Source: Sulfopaludibacter sp035606355
GTDB lineage: Bacteria > Acidobacteriota > Terriglobia > Bryobacterales > Bryobacteraceae
Direction: 5' to 3'
NCBI GenBank assembly: GCA_035606355.1
Contig: DATNFO010000012.1
Coordinates: forward strand, 62,001-126,000
Length of the DNA: 64,000 bases
In this document: in pieces, positions 16,400 through 24,850 of the stretch
How the letters are laid out: every line of letters begins with the position of its first letter
Numbering within the stretch: the stretch's first letter is position 1
Translations under genes and position numbers: made by a program
Notes under the pieces: model-generated
What the model was told of the DNA's origin: nothing
The model's input: the letters and a program-made list of their open reading frames with translations, nothing else
Databases searched by the model: none

Positions 16400-19360
16400 G
16401 TGAACTCAAGTTGTATCAGTAAGTTGTGCGTTTTGGCCGCGGGGCTTGCCGCGGCATCGGCGAGCCTCGCGCAAACCACTACGGGCGCCACCTTCGGCTC
16501 GGCGATTTCGCTGAGCGGCGGCACGCCTTCGGATCTGGTGCTCGACGAATCGCGGCACGTAGTTTATCTCATCAGCAACACGCTCAACCAGGTTCAGATC
16601 TTCGACTACACCGTCGGGATGGTAACCGGCACCATCGGCGTTTGCACCACGCCGCTCGCGGGCGCGCTCAGCATGGAATCGGTGCCGCAGTATCTGTACG
16701 TCACGTGCAACGGCACCAGCGGTCTGGCGCAGATCGACCTCACGCAGAATCGCGTTGTGCAGACGGTGGGATTGCCTTCGAAGCCGCAGGGCGTTGCCGT
16801 GGGAATCGATGGGCGCGTCCTGGTTAGCATGAGCGGAACTGGAGTGGTGAACGGGGTTCCGCAAGGGACGTTGAGCCTCTTCGATCCGGCGCTGACCGGA
16901 ACGCAAAACCTGCTGCCGGTAAGCGTGCCCGCCCTTCCGGGCACGCCGGCAAATCTGCCGGTGCCCGCATTGCCGCCCGCGGTGACCACGTTCACCAGCA
17001 AATTGCAGCGAACTCCTGACGGCAACTACATCATCGGCGTCATCACGCCGACTAACGCCACCACGTACGTTTTCGTGTACGAAGTCTCAAGCGGCATCGT
17101 GCTTCGCAACCGCACCTCGCAGGGAACCAGTTCCGTACTCTCGGTCTCGCCGGACGGGTCGCGCTTCATGGCGGGGTTGACGATGTTCGATACGTCCACG
17201 CTCTCGGTGATCGCACAGGAGAACATCGCTAACGCGCCGTTCGTAATGGCGAACAACTTCAACAGCGCGCAAGGCATCGGCGGAAGCGTATTCGCGCCGG
17301 ACGGGAAGACGCTGTACGCCGCATTCAACACGCAGCCGACCACCACGCCGGCATCGCCTCCGAATTCCTCCACGCTGCTGCTCAACGATCCGGCGAATCT
17401 CGGCATCCGTTTGGGAATCAAGCTGAAGGAAGCCATCATCGCCAAGATTGTGATGAAGGCGGACGGTAGCGAGGCCTGGGCGCTTTCCGCGTCGGGCATG
17501 ATGGACCTGCCGCTGGGGCATCTGTACGACAATCCGATCATCGTTCCTGACACGACCGCGGTTTTTTTGGCCATGGACGATTGCAATCGCGGGCTCGCTC
17601 AGGCAGCGGTAAAGGTAAACAACATTGGCGGCGGCAAACTGACATATAGCGTCGCGGCGGATACGGCGTCGGCGGCGCTGGTGTATCAGCAGTCGAGCGG
17701 CCTCGCGCCCTCGGCGATTACCTTCACGATGGAACCGGGGCGCAGCGGGGTTTCGCGATTCGCGGGGACGAATTTGTGGAGCGGCGCGGGCACGCAATCC
17801 GGAACGCCCTACACGTTGACGCTCACGTCGCCGAACGCCATCAACATTCCGAACACGATCAAGGTGTACATGAATTTCCGGCAGTCGGATCAGCGCGGAC
17901 AGATCTTCCCTGTGCCGACTACCCGGAACAGCAATCCCAGCGGAACCACGTCTTCGGGCACAGCTACCAACGAAGGCTTACAGGACTTGGTGCTGGACGA
18001 AGGCCGCGGCCGGTTATACATCAGTAATTCCGGCTACAACCGCATAGAGGTATTCGACACTGCCAATCAGGTGTTTCTGGCGCCCATTCCCGTGGGACAA
18101 ATGCCGCATCAAATGGCGATGAGCTCTGATGGCAACACGTTGTACGTTGGCAATACGGGCGGCGAATCCATAAGCATTGTCGATCTCAACCTGCAGCAGG
18201 TGATAGGCAACGTGACATTCCCGGCGGTCCCGCGCAACGGAACGGTGACGCCGATTTTTCCGCGGTCGCTGGCACTGGGGCTGTTCGGGCTGCAGTTCGT
18301 GATGTCCAACGGCGGGCAGTGGGAAGTGGTTTCGAATAATGCGCTCCCGCGCGCGGCGAATACGTCTGTGATTCCAATTACGCTCGCCGGTTGCCCGAAC
18401 TGCGGCATGGCGGCATCGCCGGATGGCTCGTGGATCGTGACGCTGAGCGGCGATGGTCACGCGTATGTCTACAACGGGATGGCGGATACCTACATCACGG
18501 GCCGGTTGCTGTTCCCGACCATTCAGGGCTACTACGGTCCGCTCGCGGTTGCGAACAGCGGGACCTTTTTCACGGCGAACACGCTCGCGCTGAGTCAGAG
18601 CCTGAACACTATGGCTGGCGCCGCGACTCCCAGCGGCGTGGCGGTGGTGACCACTCCGCGCAACGTTTGGGGCCTGGTGGCGCTGAGCGATCATCAATAC
18701 CTGCGCATCACGACTCCGGTACGCACGAGTGTTACGGCCACCGGAACGGACGATTCCCGCGCGACAGTGGAACTGGTTGATCTGACGGCGGGCACCGATA
18801 CTTTGGCCGCGGTCGCGCCGGAGAATCCGTGGATCAGCGTGTTCGGCACGACGCGCACGAACGTGCAGCCTCGCCTCATGGTAGTAGATTCGGCGGGCAC
18901 GACAGCGTATGTCATCACGATCTCCGGCCTCAGTGTCGTTCCGCTGGTACAGGGGGCCGCAGCGCCTGTGATCGCCCCGGTGAACGGAATCGTAAATTCA
19001 ACCGACGGGACAGCGAACATCCAGCCCGGTACGTTCATCACACTGCGCGGGCAGAATCTGGCATCGAAGGCGGTGGCGACGACCGTGCCTCCTCCGGCGG
19101 TGCTGGGTGGATCGTGCGTGACCTTCGGAGATGTTTCGGTGCCGCTACTGCAATCGTCGAGCGGCCAGATTCTGGCGCAGGTGCCCGACACACTGCCGGC
19201 AGGCACGCAGGTGGTACAAGTGCGTAGCCTGGCGCTGGCGCAGGATAGCGCTCCCGTGACAGTGATCGTACGTCCTTCCGGCACTCCGTCGAAGCCGGGC
19301 AGCGGGGGCACGAGCGAAAAGCCGGGAGATCCGCGGCGGCCGGTGCAGGGGAAGCAATAA
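16400..19360 (+). CDS. Large secreted beta-propeller protein with Solibacter-type C-terminal domain
   Basis: 986 residues from GTG 16400 with GGGAAGG upstream. The signal peptide (LCVLAAGLAAASASLAQ) is followed by two stretches of YncE/Cyt-d1-like propeller repeats with the pattern LVLDESRHVVYLIS, LVLDEGRGRLYISNSGYN and SSDGNTLYVGNTGGESISIV. The last about 120 residues (GIVNSTDGTANIQPGTFITL onward) match the style of the TIGR03437 Solibacter C-terminal domain: GQNLASKAV, then SSSGQILAQVPDTLPAGTQV. The tail is Gly/Pro/Ser/Lys-rich. Such proteins are probably outer-surface or periplasmic; the ligand is unknown. The Cys pairs CTACG-like elsewhere in the window are absent here, but GCPNCG near residue 670 could bind metal or form a disulfide. 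Confidence 0.8.
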   Translation: MNSSCISKLCVLAAGLAAASASLAQTTTGATFGSAISLSGGTPSDLVLDESRHVVYLISNTLNQVQIFDYTVGMVTGTIGVCTTPLAGALSMESVPQYLYVTCNGTSGLAQIDLTQNRVVQTVGLPSKPQGVAVGIDGRVLVSMSGTGVVNGVPQGTLSLFDPALTGTQNLLPVSVPALPGTPANLPVPALPPAVTTFTSKLQRTPDGNYIIGVITPTNATTYVFVYEVSSGIVLRNRTSQGTSSVLSVSPDGSRFMAGLTMFDTSTLSVIAQENIANAPFVMANNFNSAQGIGGSVFAPDGKTLYAAFNTQPTTTPASPPNSSTLLLNDPANLGIRLGIKLKEAIIAKIVMKADGSEAWALSASGMMDLPLGHLYDNPIIVPDTTAVFLAMDDCNRGLAQAAVKVNNIGGGKLTYSVAADTASAALVYQQSSGLAPSAITFTMEPGRSGVSRFAGTNLWSGAGTQSGTPYTLTLTSPNAINIPNTIKVYMNFRQSDQRGQIFPVPTTRNSNPSGTTSSGTATNEGLQDLVLDEGRGRLYISNSGYNRIEVFDTANQVFLAPIPVGQMPHQMAMSSDGNTLYVGNTGGESISIVDLNLQQVIGNVTFPAVPRNGTVTPIFPRSLALGLFGLQFVMSNGGQWEVVSNNALPRAANTSVIPITLAGCPNCGMAASPDGSWIVTLSGDGHAYVYNGMADTYITGRLLFPTIQGYYGPLAVANSGTFFTANTLALSQSLNTMAGAATPSGVAVVTTPRNVWGLVALSDHQYLRITTPVRTSVTATGTDDSRATVELVDLTAGTDTLAAVAPENPWISVFGTTRTNVQPRLMVVDSAGTTAYVITISGLSVVPLVQGAAAPVIAPVNGIVNSTDGTANIQPGTFITLRGQNLASKAVATTVPPPAVLGGSCVTFGDVSVPLLQSSSGQILAQVPDTLPAGTQVVQVRSLALAQDSAPVTVIVRPSGTPSKPGSGGTSEKPGDPRRPVQGKQ

Positions 19361-19375
19361 GAGCTTTCAAGCCGC

Positions 19376-19428
19376 CTATAAAACAAAAAGGGCGCCGGCG
19401 GCCTTTGCCGCGCGGCGCCCTTTGCTTG
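19376..19428. terminator. Bidirectional intrinsic terminator
   Basis: GGGCGCC (19390-19396) pairs with GGCGCCC (19414-19420), extended by GC-rich inner pairs. The plus strand continues TTTGCTT and the minus strand CTTTTTGTTTT. It sits between two convergent stop codons and can serve both genes. Confidence 0.8.
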
Positions 19429-19440
19429 CTCTTGCGGGAG

Positions 19441-21555
19441 CTACTCTTTGGCCCCTTGACCCTGCTTCAGCTTTTCGCGCTGCTCCTTGAGCACCGCTTT
19501 GCGGCTGAGCTTGATCTTATTGCCTTCCAGAGCCAATACCTTGACCAGAATCTGATCGCCTTCCTTCAGCTCGTCGCGTACGTCGCGGATGCGATTCTCG
19601 GCGATTTCGCTGATGTGCAGGAGACCATCGGTGCCCGGGAAGATCTCGACAAACGCGCCGAAATCCACCAGCCGGACCACTTTGCCCAGATACGTCTTGC
19701 CGACCTCGGCCGTCGCCGTGATATCGGAAATAATCTGGATTGCTTTCTTCGCCGACGCTTCGTCGGCCGAGGCCACGTGCACCGTGCCGTCGTCTTCCAC
19801 GTCGATCTTGACGCCGGTCTGCTCGATGATCCCGCGGATCACCTTGCCGCCCGGTCCAATCACGTCGCGAATCTTATCGGTCGGAATATTCAGAGTGTAA
19901 ATGCGCGGAGCGTACTGGCTGATCGCGGTGCGAGCTCCGGGCAGCGCTTCGTACATTTTGTCGAGAATGAAGAGGCGGCCGTGGCGCGCCTGTTCCAGCG
20001 CTTCCGTCATGATCTGCAGCGTGACGCGCGGCACCTTGATATCCATTTGCAGGCCGGTGATTCCCTCGCGCGTTCCCGCGACCTTGAAGTCCATGTCGCC
20101 GTAGTGATCTTCGGCGCCGGCGATGTCCGTCAGGATGGCGTATTGATCGCCTTCGAGAACCAGGCCCATCGCGACTCCGCCGACATGCGAGGCGAGCGGC
20201 GCCCCGGCATCCATCAGCGCGAGCGACGCGCCGCAAACCGTGGCTTGCGAACTGGAGCCGTTCGATTCCAGAATGTCGCTGACCACGCGCATCGTGTACG
20301 GGAAATTCGCTTCCGTCGGGATGAGCGCCGTGAGTGAACGCTCCGCCAGAGCGCCGTGGCCGATTTCGCGGCGGCCGGGGCCGCGCATGAAGCCGACTTC
20401 GCCGACGCTGAAGGGCGGGAAGTTGTAGTGCAGCATAAAGCGCTTGCTCGCTTCACCGGGCTCCAGAAGCTCGATGCGCTGCTCGTCGTCTTTAGTGCCG
20501 AGCGTGACCGTCACCAGCGCTTGTGTCTCGCCGCGAGTGAAGAGCGCGGAGCCGTGAGTGCGGGGAAGAACGCCGGTCTGGATCGAGATCTGGCGGACCT
20601 CGTCGAACTTGCGGCCATCCGGACGGCGATGGTCCTTCAACATCTCGTCGCGGAAGATGCGCTCGCGGAGCGCTTCAATGCACTTGGCCGCTTCCGGTTG
20701 CTTCTCTTCGGGTTGCGCAGCCACCACCTTCTTCTTGAGGGCGACGACTTGATCGTGGCTCTGTTCCTTGGTGTACTTCTGCGTGTTCAGCGCGTCCGTG
20801 AGATCGGTCCGGATTTCTTTTTCGATGGACGCGTACAGCGCGGGGTCGAGCTCCGGAGCGGCGAATTGGCGCTTCGGCTTACCCGCCACTTTGACCAGTT
20901 CCTGGATGGCCGCGGCGATCTTCTTGCAGCAGTCGTGGCCGAATTCGATGGCGCCCAGCACTTCCTTCTCGGAAACCTGCTGCGCCCCCGCTTCCACCAT
21001 CACGATGCCTTCGGCAGTGCCCGCCACCACGATGTTCAGCTTGGATTCGCGCCCTTCCGTGTAGGTGGGGTTCGCAGTGTACTGGCCGTCTTTCATGCCG
21101 ACGCGCACGCCGGCGAGGACGTATGGGAATGGGATATCGGAGATCGCCAGGGCCGCCGCCGCGCCGGCGATGGCCAGCGAGTTCGGATCCTGCTCGGGGT
21201 CGGCCGAGAGAACCATGGCGATGATCTGGGTTTCGTTGAGGAAGCCTTCGGGGAAGAGCGGCCGGATGGGCCGGTCAATGAGGCGGCTGGTGAGGATTTC
21301 CTTTTCGGAGGGACGCCCCTCGCGCTTGATAAAGCCGCCCGGAATTTTACCGGCGGCGTAGGTGTATTCGCGATAATCCACGGTGAGCGGGAAGAATCCC
21401 GCGCCGGGTTTCGGCTCATCGGACATACAGGCGGAAACGAGGACCACCGCGTCTCCGGATCGAACGACAACAGCGCCGTTCGCCTGTTTGGCCATCAGAC
21501 CTGTCTCTATGGTCAGCTTGCGGCCGCCCAGGTCTACTTCAACTTTGTGCAACAT
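19441..21555 (-). CDS. pnp: Polynucleotide phosphorylase
   Basis: 704 residues from ATG 21555, preceded by TTGGAGG. Two RNase PH-like core domains are separated by an all-helical segment, then a KH domain (IPTDKIRDVIGPGGKVIRGI) and an S1 domain (GAFVEIFPGTDGLLHISEI). It degrades RNA 3' to 5' using phosphate and can also add tails; it is a core part of the degradosome where one exists. It follows rpsO on the same strand with about 213 bp between, the arrangement known from many bacteria. Confidence 0.97.
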   Translation of the reverse strand: MLHKVEVDLGGRKLTIETGLMAKQANGAVVVRSGDAVVLVSACMSDEPKPGAGFFPLTVDYREYTYAAGKIPGGFIKREGRPSEKEILTSRLIDRPIRPLFPEGFLNETQIIAMVLSADPEQDPNSLAIAGAAAALAISDIPFPYVLAGVRVGMKDGQYTANPTYTEGRESKLNIVVAGTAEGIVMVEAGAQQVSEKEVLGAIEFGHDCCKKIAAAIQELVKVAGKPKRQFAAPELDPALYASIEKEIRTDLTDALNTQKYTKEQSHDQVVALKKKVVAAQPEEKQPEAAKCIEALRERIFRDEMLKDHRRPDGRKFDEVRQISIQTGVLPRTHGSALFTRGETQALVTVTLGTKDDEQRIELLEPGEASKRFMLHYNFPPFSVGEVGFMRGPGRREIGHGALAERSLTALIPTEANFPYTMRVVSDILESNGSSSQATVCGASLALMDAGAPLASHVGGVAMGLVLEGDQYAILTDIAGAEDHYGDMDFKVAGTREGITGLQMDIKVPRVTLQIMTEALEQARHGRLFILDKMYEALPGARTAISQYAPRIYTLNIPTDKIRDVIGPGGKVIRGIIEQTGVKIDVEDDGTVHVASADEASAKKAIQIISDITATAEVGKTYLGKVVRLVDFGAFVEIFPGTDGLLHISEIAENRIRDVRDELKEGDQILVKVLALEGNKIKLSRKAVLKEQREKLKQGQGAKE

Positions 21556-21768
21556 TCTTTCTAAAACCTCCAACCTCAGCCGGAAACCGGTTCCGGCCAG
21601 GAGCCATTGAGCGAGGCCTCAAGGCCTGCCCATAGAGACTGGAGTTGACAGGATGGATGTTTCCCGCCGCGCCGGGCAACAACGCCCAAACGCGGCGAAA
21701 AACGAATTGGATTGGATCGGATCCGCGCGAGCCCACTGGGGGACGCGGGGTCCCGCCCAGCGAATGGA

Positions 21769-22038
21769 CTAGCGGCGAATACCGAGACGTTGCAGAACCG
21801 CTTTGTAGCGTTCTGGATCCGTATCGCGCAGGTAAGTCAGAAGCCGGCGACGCTTAGCAACCAGGGTCAGCAACCCTTTGCGGGAACCATGGTCCTTCTT
21901 GTGCGTCTTGAAATGCTCTGTCAGCATCGAAATACGCTGGCTCAACAGAGCAATCTGTACTTCTGGCGACCCGGTGTCGGTTTTGTGGCGTTGATTCGTG
22001 GAAAGAATCTGCCGCTTTGCTTCAATCGCCAGTGCCAT
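21769..22038 (-). CDS. rpsO: 30S ribosomal protein S15
   Basis: 89 residues, full length for S15, with the family signature GSPEVQIALLSQRI, HFKTHKKDHGSRKGLL and RRRLLTYL. It binds the 16S rRNA central domain. AAGGAG lies about 13 nt before the ATG, a long spacing, and can pair with the CCTT just before the start codon, so the ribosome site may be partly sequestered. S15 represses its own translation through the leader in several bacteria by unrelated structures; a similar role here is inference. An extended -10 lies upstream at 22091-22099. Confidence 0.97.
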   Translation of the reverse strand: MALAIEAKRQILSTNQRHKTDTGSPEVQIALLSQRISMLTEHFKTHKKDHGSRKGLLTLVAKRRRLLTYLRDTDPERYKAVLQRLGIRR

Positions 22039-22090
22039 TCTAAGGGGTATACTCCTTGTCTTCTCTTAATCTCGTTTTGGTACGTTTTTT

Positions 22091-22099
22091 AGGATACCA
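22091..22099 (-). promoter_or_regulatory. Extended -10 element for rpsO-pnp
   Basis: Minus-strand TGGTATCCT at 22099-22091 fits TGnTAnnnT. It implies a 5' leader of roughly 45 nt before the rpsO ATG at 22038. Confidence 0.4.
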
Positions 22100-22131
22100 C
22101 AGTTGTAGCGTGGTGTACGCTCGACCCCAAC

Positions 22132-23247
22132 TCACGCCGTTCGAACCACGGGCAGGCGTTCGGCAACCGCCGGCAGCCCGGGGAAATCCGTGAATACCGT
22201 GTCCTGATACCAATATGCCATGGAAAAGAAGTTATCGCCGCGATCATTGGCGTGGCCGTGCTCCATCGTGTGCTTCAGGTATCGCTGGAACGTCACCGGA
22301 TTGTCGCCGTGCCAACGATAACAGCAATACCTGCCGCCGGTGCGCTCCGCGTTCACGATCAGAGGCGCTCCGTACATCGCATGAGCGAATGGCTGCGCGC
22401 CGTCGCGTCCGCCGAAATCCCAGCTCCCGAGGAAGTAGTCTTCCGAGCCGGTTCCGTTGATGAGCGGCTTCGCCGGGTCGTCGACAAAGATCATGTCGTC
22501 GCCTTCGCCCCACCAGCCGTTGGCATTTTGCAGAACTCCGAGCGTCACCCCCATCAGGTGCCCGCGACCTCTGGTTTCCAGGTAGACGTAGTTGGATTTC
22601 CCGTCCTGGTTGATCTTTGCGCCGTCGCTCTTGACAGCGGCGCAGGGCGCAGCCTGCCGGTATTGCGCGTGGAAGTAGAGGGCGTCATCCGGAAGACGCG
22701 GCACTCTCGCGTAATCGATGTTTGAGTAGAAGCTGTTGACGTCCAGCTTTCCTTCATTGGTCACCGTGAGGCGCGCTCCGCGGCGGTACGGCATCGAAAA
22801 GTAGCAGTTGAGGCTCTTGCCGGGCGAGCATGCCAGGTACTTCGATTCGTAATTGAAGTACGAATTCAGATTCAGCCCGAAGAAGTCGCCGATTGGAGCT
22901 TCCACGCTTGGCTTGCTATTGCCATCCCAAAACGCGCGCAGCACCAGCTCCTTGAGATGATCCGCGCCCCGCGCGGCGATGGTGAACCAGATATGCGTGA
23001 TGACACCTGCGCCGTCGGCCCGGAAAACCTCACGCACCCCGCCGGGTGGAATGGCCCACGAGTCACGATTTCCGCCGCTCGGGTCTGCACTCGACTGCTT
23101 CAACGACCGGTAGGTCTGGGCGCGCGCATAGTCTGGGAGCGGATACCCGCCCGCGACTTCCGCCCCAAGAGTCTGCGACTGGGATGTTGCGGCGGCTGCG
23201 CCTCCAAAGGCCATGAGCCGTCGTAGAAAGCCTCTTCTGTCCGCCAT
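22132..23247 (-). CDS. Exported DUF2961 / GH172-family glycoside hydrolase
   Basis: 371 residues. The N-terminus DRRGFLRRLMAFGGAAAA is a good twin-arginine-type signal (RRGFL). The double jelly-roll hallmarks of DUF2961 (CAZy GH172) are present: GVITHIWFTI near residue 80, YFSMPYRRGARLTVTNE, GWWGEGDDMIFVD and GTGSEDYFLGSWDFG, which hold the acidic catalytic residues. Characterised GH172 members act on alpha-fructofuranosides or D-arabinofuranosides; the glycan used here is not evident. ATG 23247 follows the SGNH hydrolase stop by 2 nt, so the two are co-expressed. Assignment to the family is firm, activity is inferred. Confidence 0.88.
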   Translation of the reverse strand: MADRRGFLRRLMAFGGAAAATSQSQTLGAEVAGGYPLPDYARAQTYRSLKQSSADPSGGNRDSWAIPPGGVREVFRADGAGVITHIWFTIAARGADHLKELVLRAFWDGNSKPSVEAPIGDFFGLNLNSYFNYESKYLACSPGKSLNCYFSMPYRRGARLTVTNEGKLDVNSFYSNIDYARVPRLPDDALYFHAQYRQAAPCAAVKSDGAKINQDGKSNYVYLETRGRGHLMGVTLGVLQNANGWWGEGDDMIFVDDPAKPLINGTGSEDYFLGSWDFGGRDGAQPFAHAMYGAPLIVNAERTGGRYCCYRWHGDNPVTFQRYLKHTMEHGHANDRGDNFFSMAYWYQDTVFTDFPGLPAVAERLPVVRTA

Positions 23248-23249
23248 GG

Positions 23250-23975
23250 CTACCTTCCGAGAGCCTGGTCGATTGCTTTTTGCGCGAGCGGAGCCATGAT
23301 CGCGTAGCCCTTTTCGTTCGGGTGCAATCCGTCATTGGTGATCTCGGCTTTGAAGAAGCCCTTATCGTCCACTGTGGCCGAGAAGTAATCCAGGTAAACA
23401 TAGCCGTGCTCTTGCGTGTAAGCCTTCATCCAGCGATTGAGCTCATTAATCTTCTCGGGAGGCCGCTGCGCGGTTTGCGGACGGTGATAATCGCAAACAG
23501 GAGTCAGCGACGCGAGGATCACCTTGATGCCGTTGGCCTTCGCCAGGTCGGACATCGCGGCGAGATTGCTTTCGATGTAGTCGAGGGTCTCCGGTCCGAG
23601 ATTGCTGCCGATGTCGTTTGTGCCCGCCAGGATGAGCACGGCTTTGGGATGCAGTTGAATCACGTCGGGATAAAAGCGGAGCAGCATCTGCGCGGTGGTC
23701 TGTCCGCTGATGCCGCGATTGATGTACGGCCTGCCGGCGAAGAACGGAACCTTCACGCCGCGACCCCAGGCATCGGTAATCGAGTCGCCCATAAAGATCA
23801 CGCGCTCTTCGCCTGCCGCAGGCGCAGCAATGGTTTGGTTATCAGCGGCGTAGCGGGCGCGATTGCCGTAATCGTCGATGAGTTGGTTCAACTGCCGGAG
23901 TGGGGGAATTACGGGGGTGGGCGCCTGCTGGGCAAATGCTGCCGCGGCGCACAGGAGGGCCAGAATCATCCGCAT
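23250..23975 (-). CDS. Secreted SGNH/GDSL-family hydrolase
   Basis: 241 residues from ATG 23975 (a second Met lies two codons on). The signal peptide is RMILALLCAAAAFAQ. SGNH blocks are complete: block I FMGDSITDAWG with the catalytic Ser, block II ISGQTT, block III LAGTNDIG, and block V NDGLHPNEKGYA with Asp and His. The family includes carbohydrate acetylesterases and lysophospholipases. Its pairing with a GH172 enzyme suggests a deacetylating partner in glycan breakdown, which is inference. TACAAT lies 7 nt before the ATG and there is no Shine-Dalgarno. Confidence 0.88.
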   Translation of the reverse strand: MRMILALLCAAAAFAQQAPTPVIPPLRQLNQLIDDYGNRARYAADNQTIAAPAAGEERVIFMGDSITDAWGRGVKVPFFAGRPYINRGISGQTTAQMLLRFYPDVIQLHPKAVLILAGTNDIGSNLGPETLDYIESNLAAMSDLAKANGIKVILASLTPVCDYHRPQTAQRPPEKINELNRWMKAYTQEHGYVYLDYFSATVDDKGFFKAEITNDGLHPNEKGYAIMAPLAQKAIDQALGR

Positions 23976-23982
23976 GCGAGCT

Positions 23983-23988
23983 ATTGTA
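23983..23988 (-). promoter_or_regulatory. -10 hexamer 7 nt before the SGNH hydrolase start
   Basis: Minus-strand TACAAT (23988-23983) ends 7 nt before ATG 23975. It lies just after the upstream gene's terminator, so the hydrolase pair is an independent transcription unit with a near-leaderless mRNA. Confidence 0.5.
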
Positions 23989-24002
23989 TGCGGTATCGAA
24001 AT

Positions 24003-24039
24003 AAAAAAGGGGACGCCGCGAGCCTTTCGCGACGCCCCC
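24003..24039 (-). terminator. Strong intrinsic terminator after the small secreted protein
   Basis: On the minus strand a GC-rich stem (GGGGGCGTCGCGA with TCGCGGCGTCCCC, one bulge) is followed by TTTTTTATTT. It lies about 20 nt past the stop at 24061. Confidence 0.85.
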
Positions 24040-24060
24040 GCTTCTACGTTTTGGGGAGAC

Positions 24061-24387
24061 TTAGAATTCAATCTTCAGCTTGGAGCCGCCGAGTTCGATG
24101 TCCTTCAGCACGTCCGTGCCATTTTCCTTGTTGGCATCGACGCGGGTGTTATCGAACTTCTTGTCGGTGGTTTCCACCTTCACAGGCGTGGTGACGCTCT
24201 TGTCCGTATCGACGAACGTGAAGGTCGCGTTGTTCCCGTCCACCTTGAGGCGATACTGTCCGGGTTTGAGTTGCACATTGCCGGCCTTCGTGGGTGCGGC
24301 GAGGGTCAGCTCGTAAGTCTTTGCGCTTGCAATGGAAAGAGTGGAAAAAGCCAGTACTCCAGCCAGAATGAGGGATTTCGACGTCAT
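24061..24387 (-). CDS. Small secreted beta-rich protein
   Basis: 108 residues from ATG 24387, preceded by AAAAGGAG at suitable spacing. The signal peptide is SLILAGVLAFSTLSIASA. The mature part has the layout TYELTLAAPTKAGNVQLKPG, QYRLKV, ATFTFVDTDKSVTTPVKVE, ending in ELGGSKLKIEF, a compact beta-barrel or sandwich pattern. Similar short exported proteins are common in Acidobacteriota; no function is known to me. It has its own terminator and is separated from downstream genes. Confidence 0.75.
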   Translation of the reverse strand: MTSKSLILAGVLAFSTLSIASAKTYELTLAAPTKAGNVQLKPGQYRLKVDGNNATFTFVDTDKSVTTPVKVETTDKKFDNTRVDANKENGTDVLKDIELGGSKLKIEF

Positions 24388-24599
24388 GGTCAGGGTTCTC
24401 CTTTTGAGAATTTTCGTTGTAAGTGCGCGAACCCGGGCGGGCACGAGGCCTCGTTCCGCCGGCGTCTTTAAAAAAATACGTTTCGGCTCGCAATTATGTA
24501 GGCGCATGCGATAGGCGGTGGGTTACACCACCGATTCGAGGGGAGCAAAAAAAGTCGTTAACGTCCGATTACCACCTTTTGCGGGGTGTGGAAAACCCG

Positions 24600-24785
24600 T
24601 GCATCATTTGTCGCTCCCTCACGGGCTTGTGAAAAAATCCGGCTGCCGTTCTCGTCGCACTCCATCCGTCGTTCGATGCACCGTTTACCGCTCCCTCACG
24701 GTCACGGCTCCGTTAGCAGAATGAACTACATACGGAGCCGTGACCGTAAGGGAGCGGTAAAAGGTGTATGAAAGGCGAATGAATT
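24600..24785. repeat. Dispersed palindromic repeat, family A, copy 2
   Basis: The same 30-nt arm as copy 1 lies at 24684-24713, inverted at 24732-24761, with a loop differing by a few bases. Part of the flanking tandem unit (GTGAAAAAATCCGGCTGCCG) precedes it. It fills most of the 460-nt gap between the small secreted protein and the ketosynthase; 24388-24599 shows no other recognisable feature. Confidence 0.85.
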
Positions 24786-24789
24786 AATG

Positions 24790-24850
24790 GCCGCCGATAA
24801 ACGCCGATAACACCCTTGCTTATCGGCGTTCATCGGCGTTCATCGGCGGC
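24790..24850 (-). terminator. Long hairpin abutting the ketosynthase stop codon
   Basis: GCCGCCGATAAACGCCGATAA (24790-24810, last bases approximate) can pair with the repeated CATCGGCG units at 24820-24850. The right arm touches the stop codon of the minus-strand ketosynthase gene. It is a terminator or RNA 3'-end stabiliser candidate; no clear T-run follows. Confidence 0.5.
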
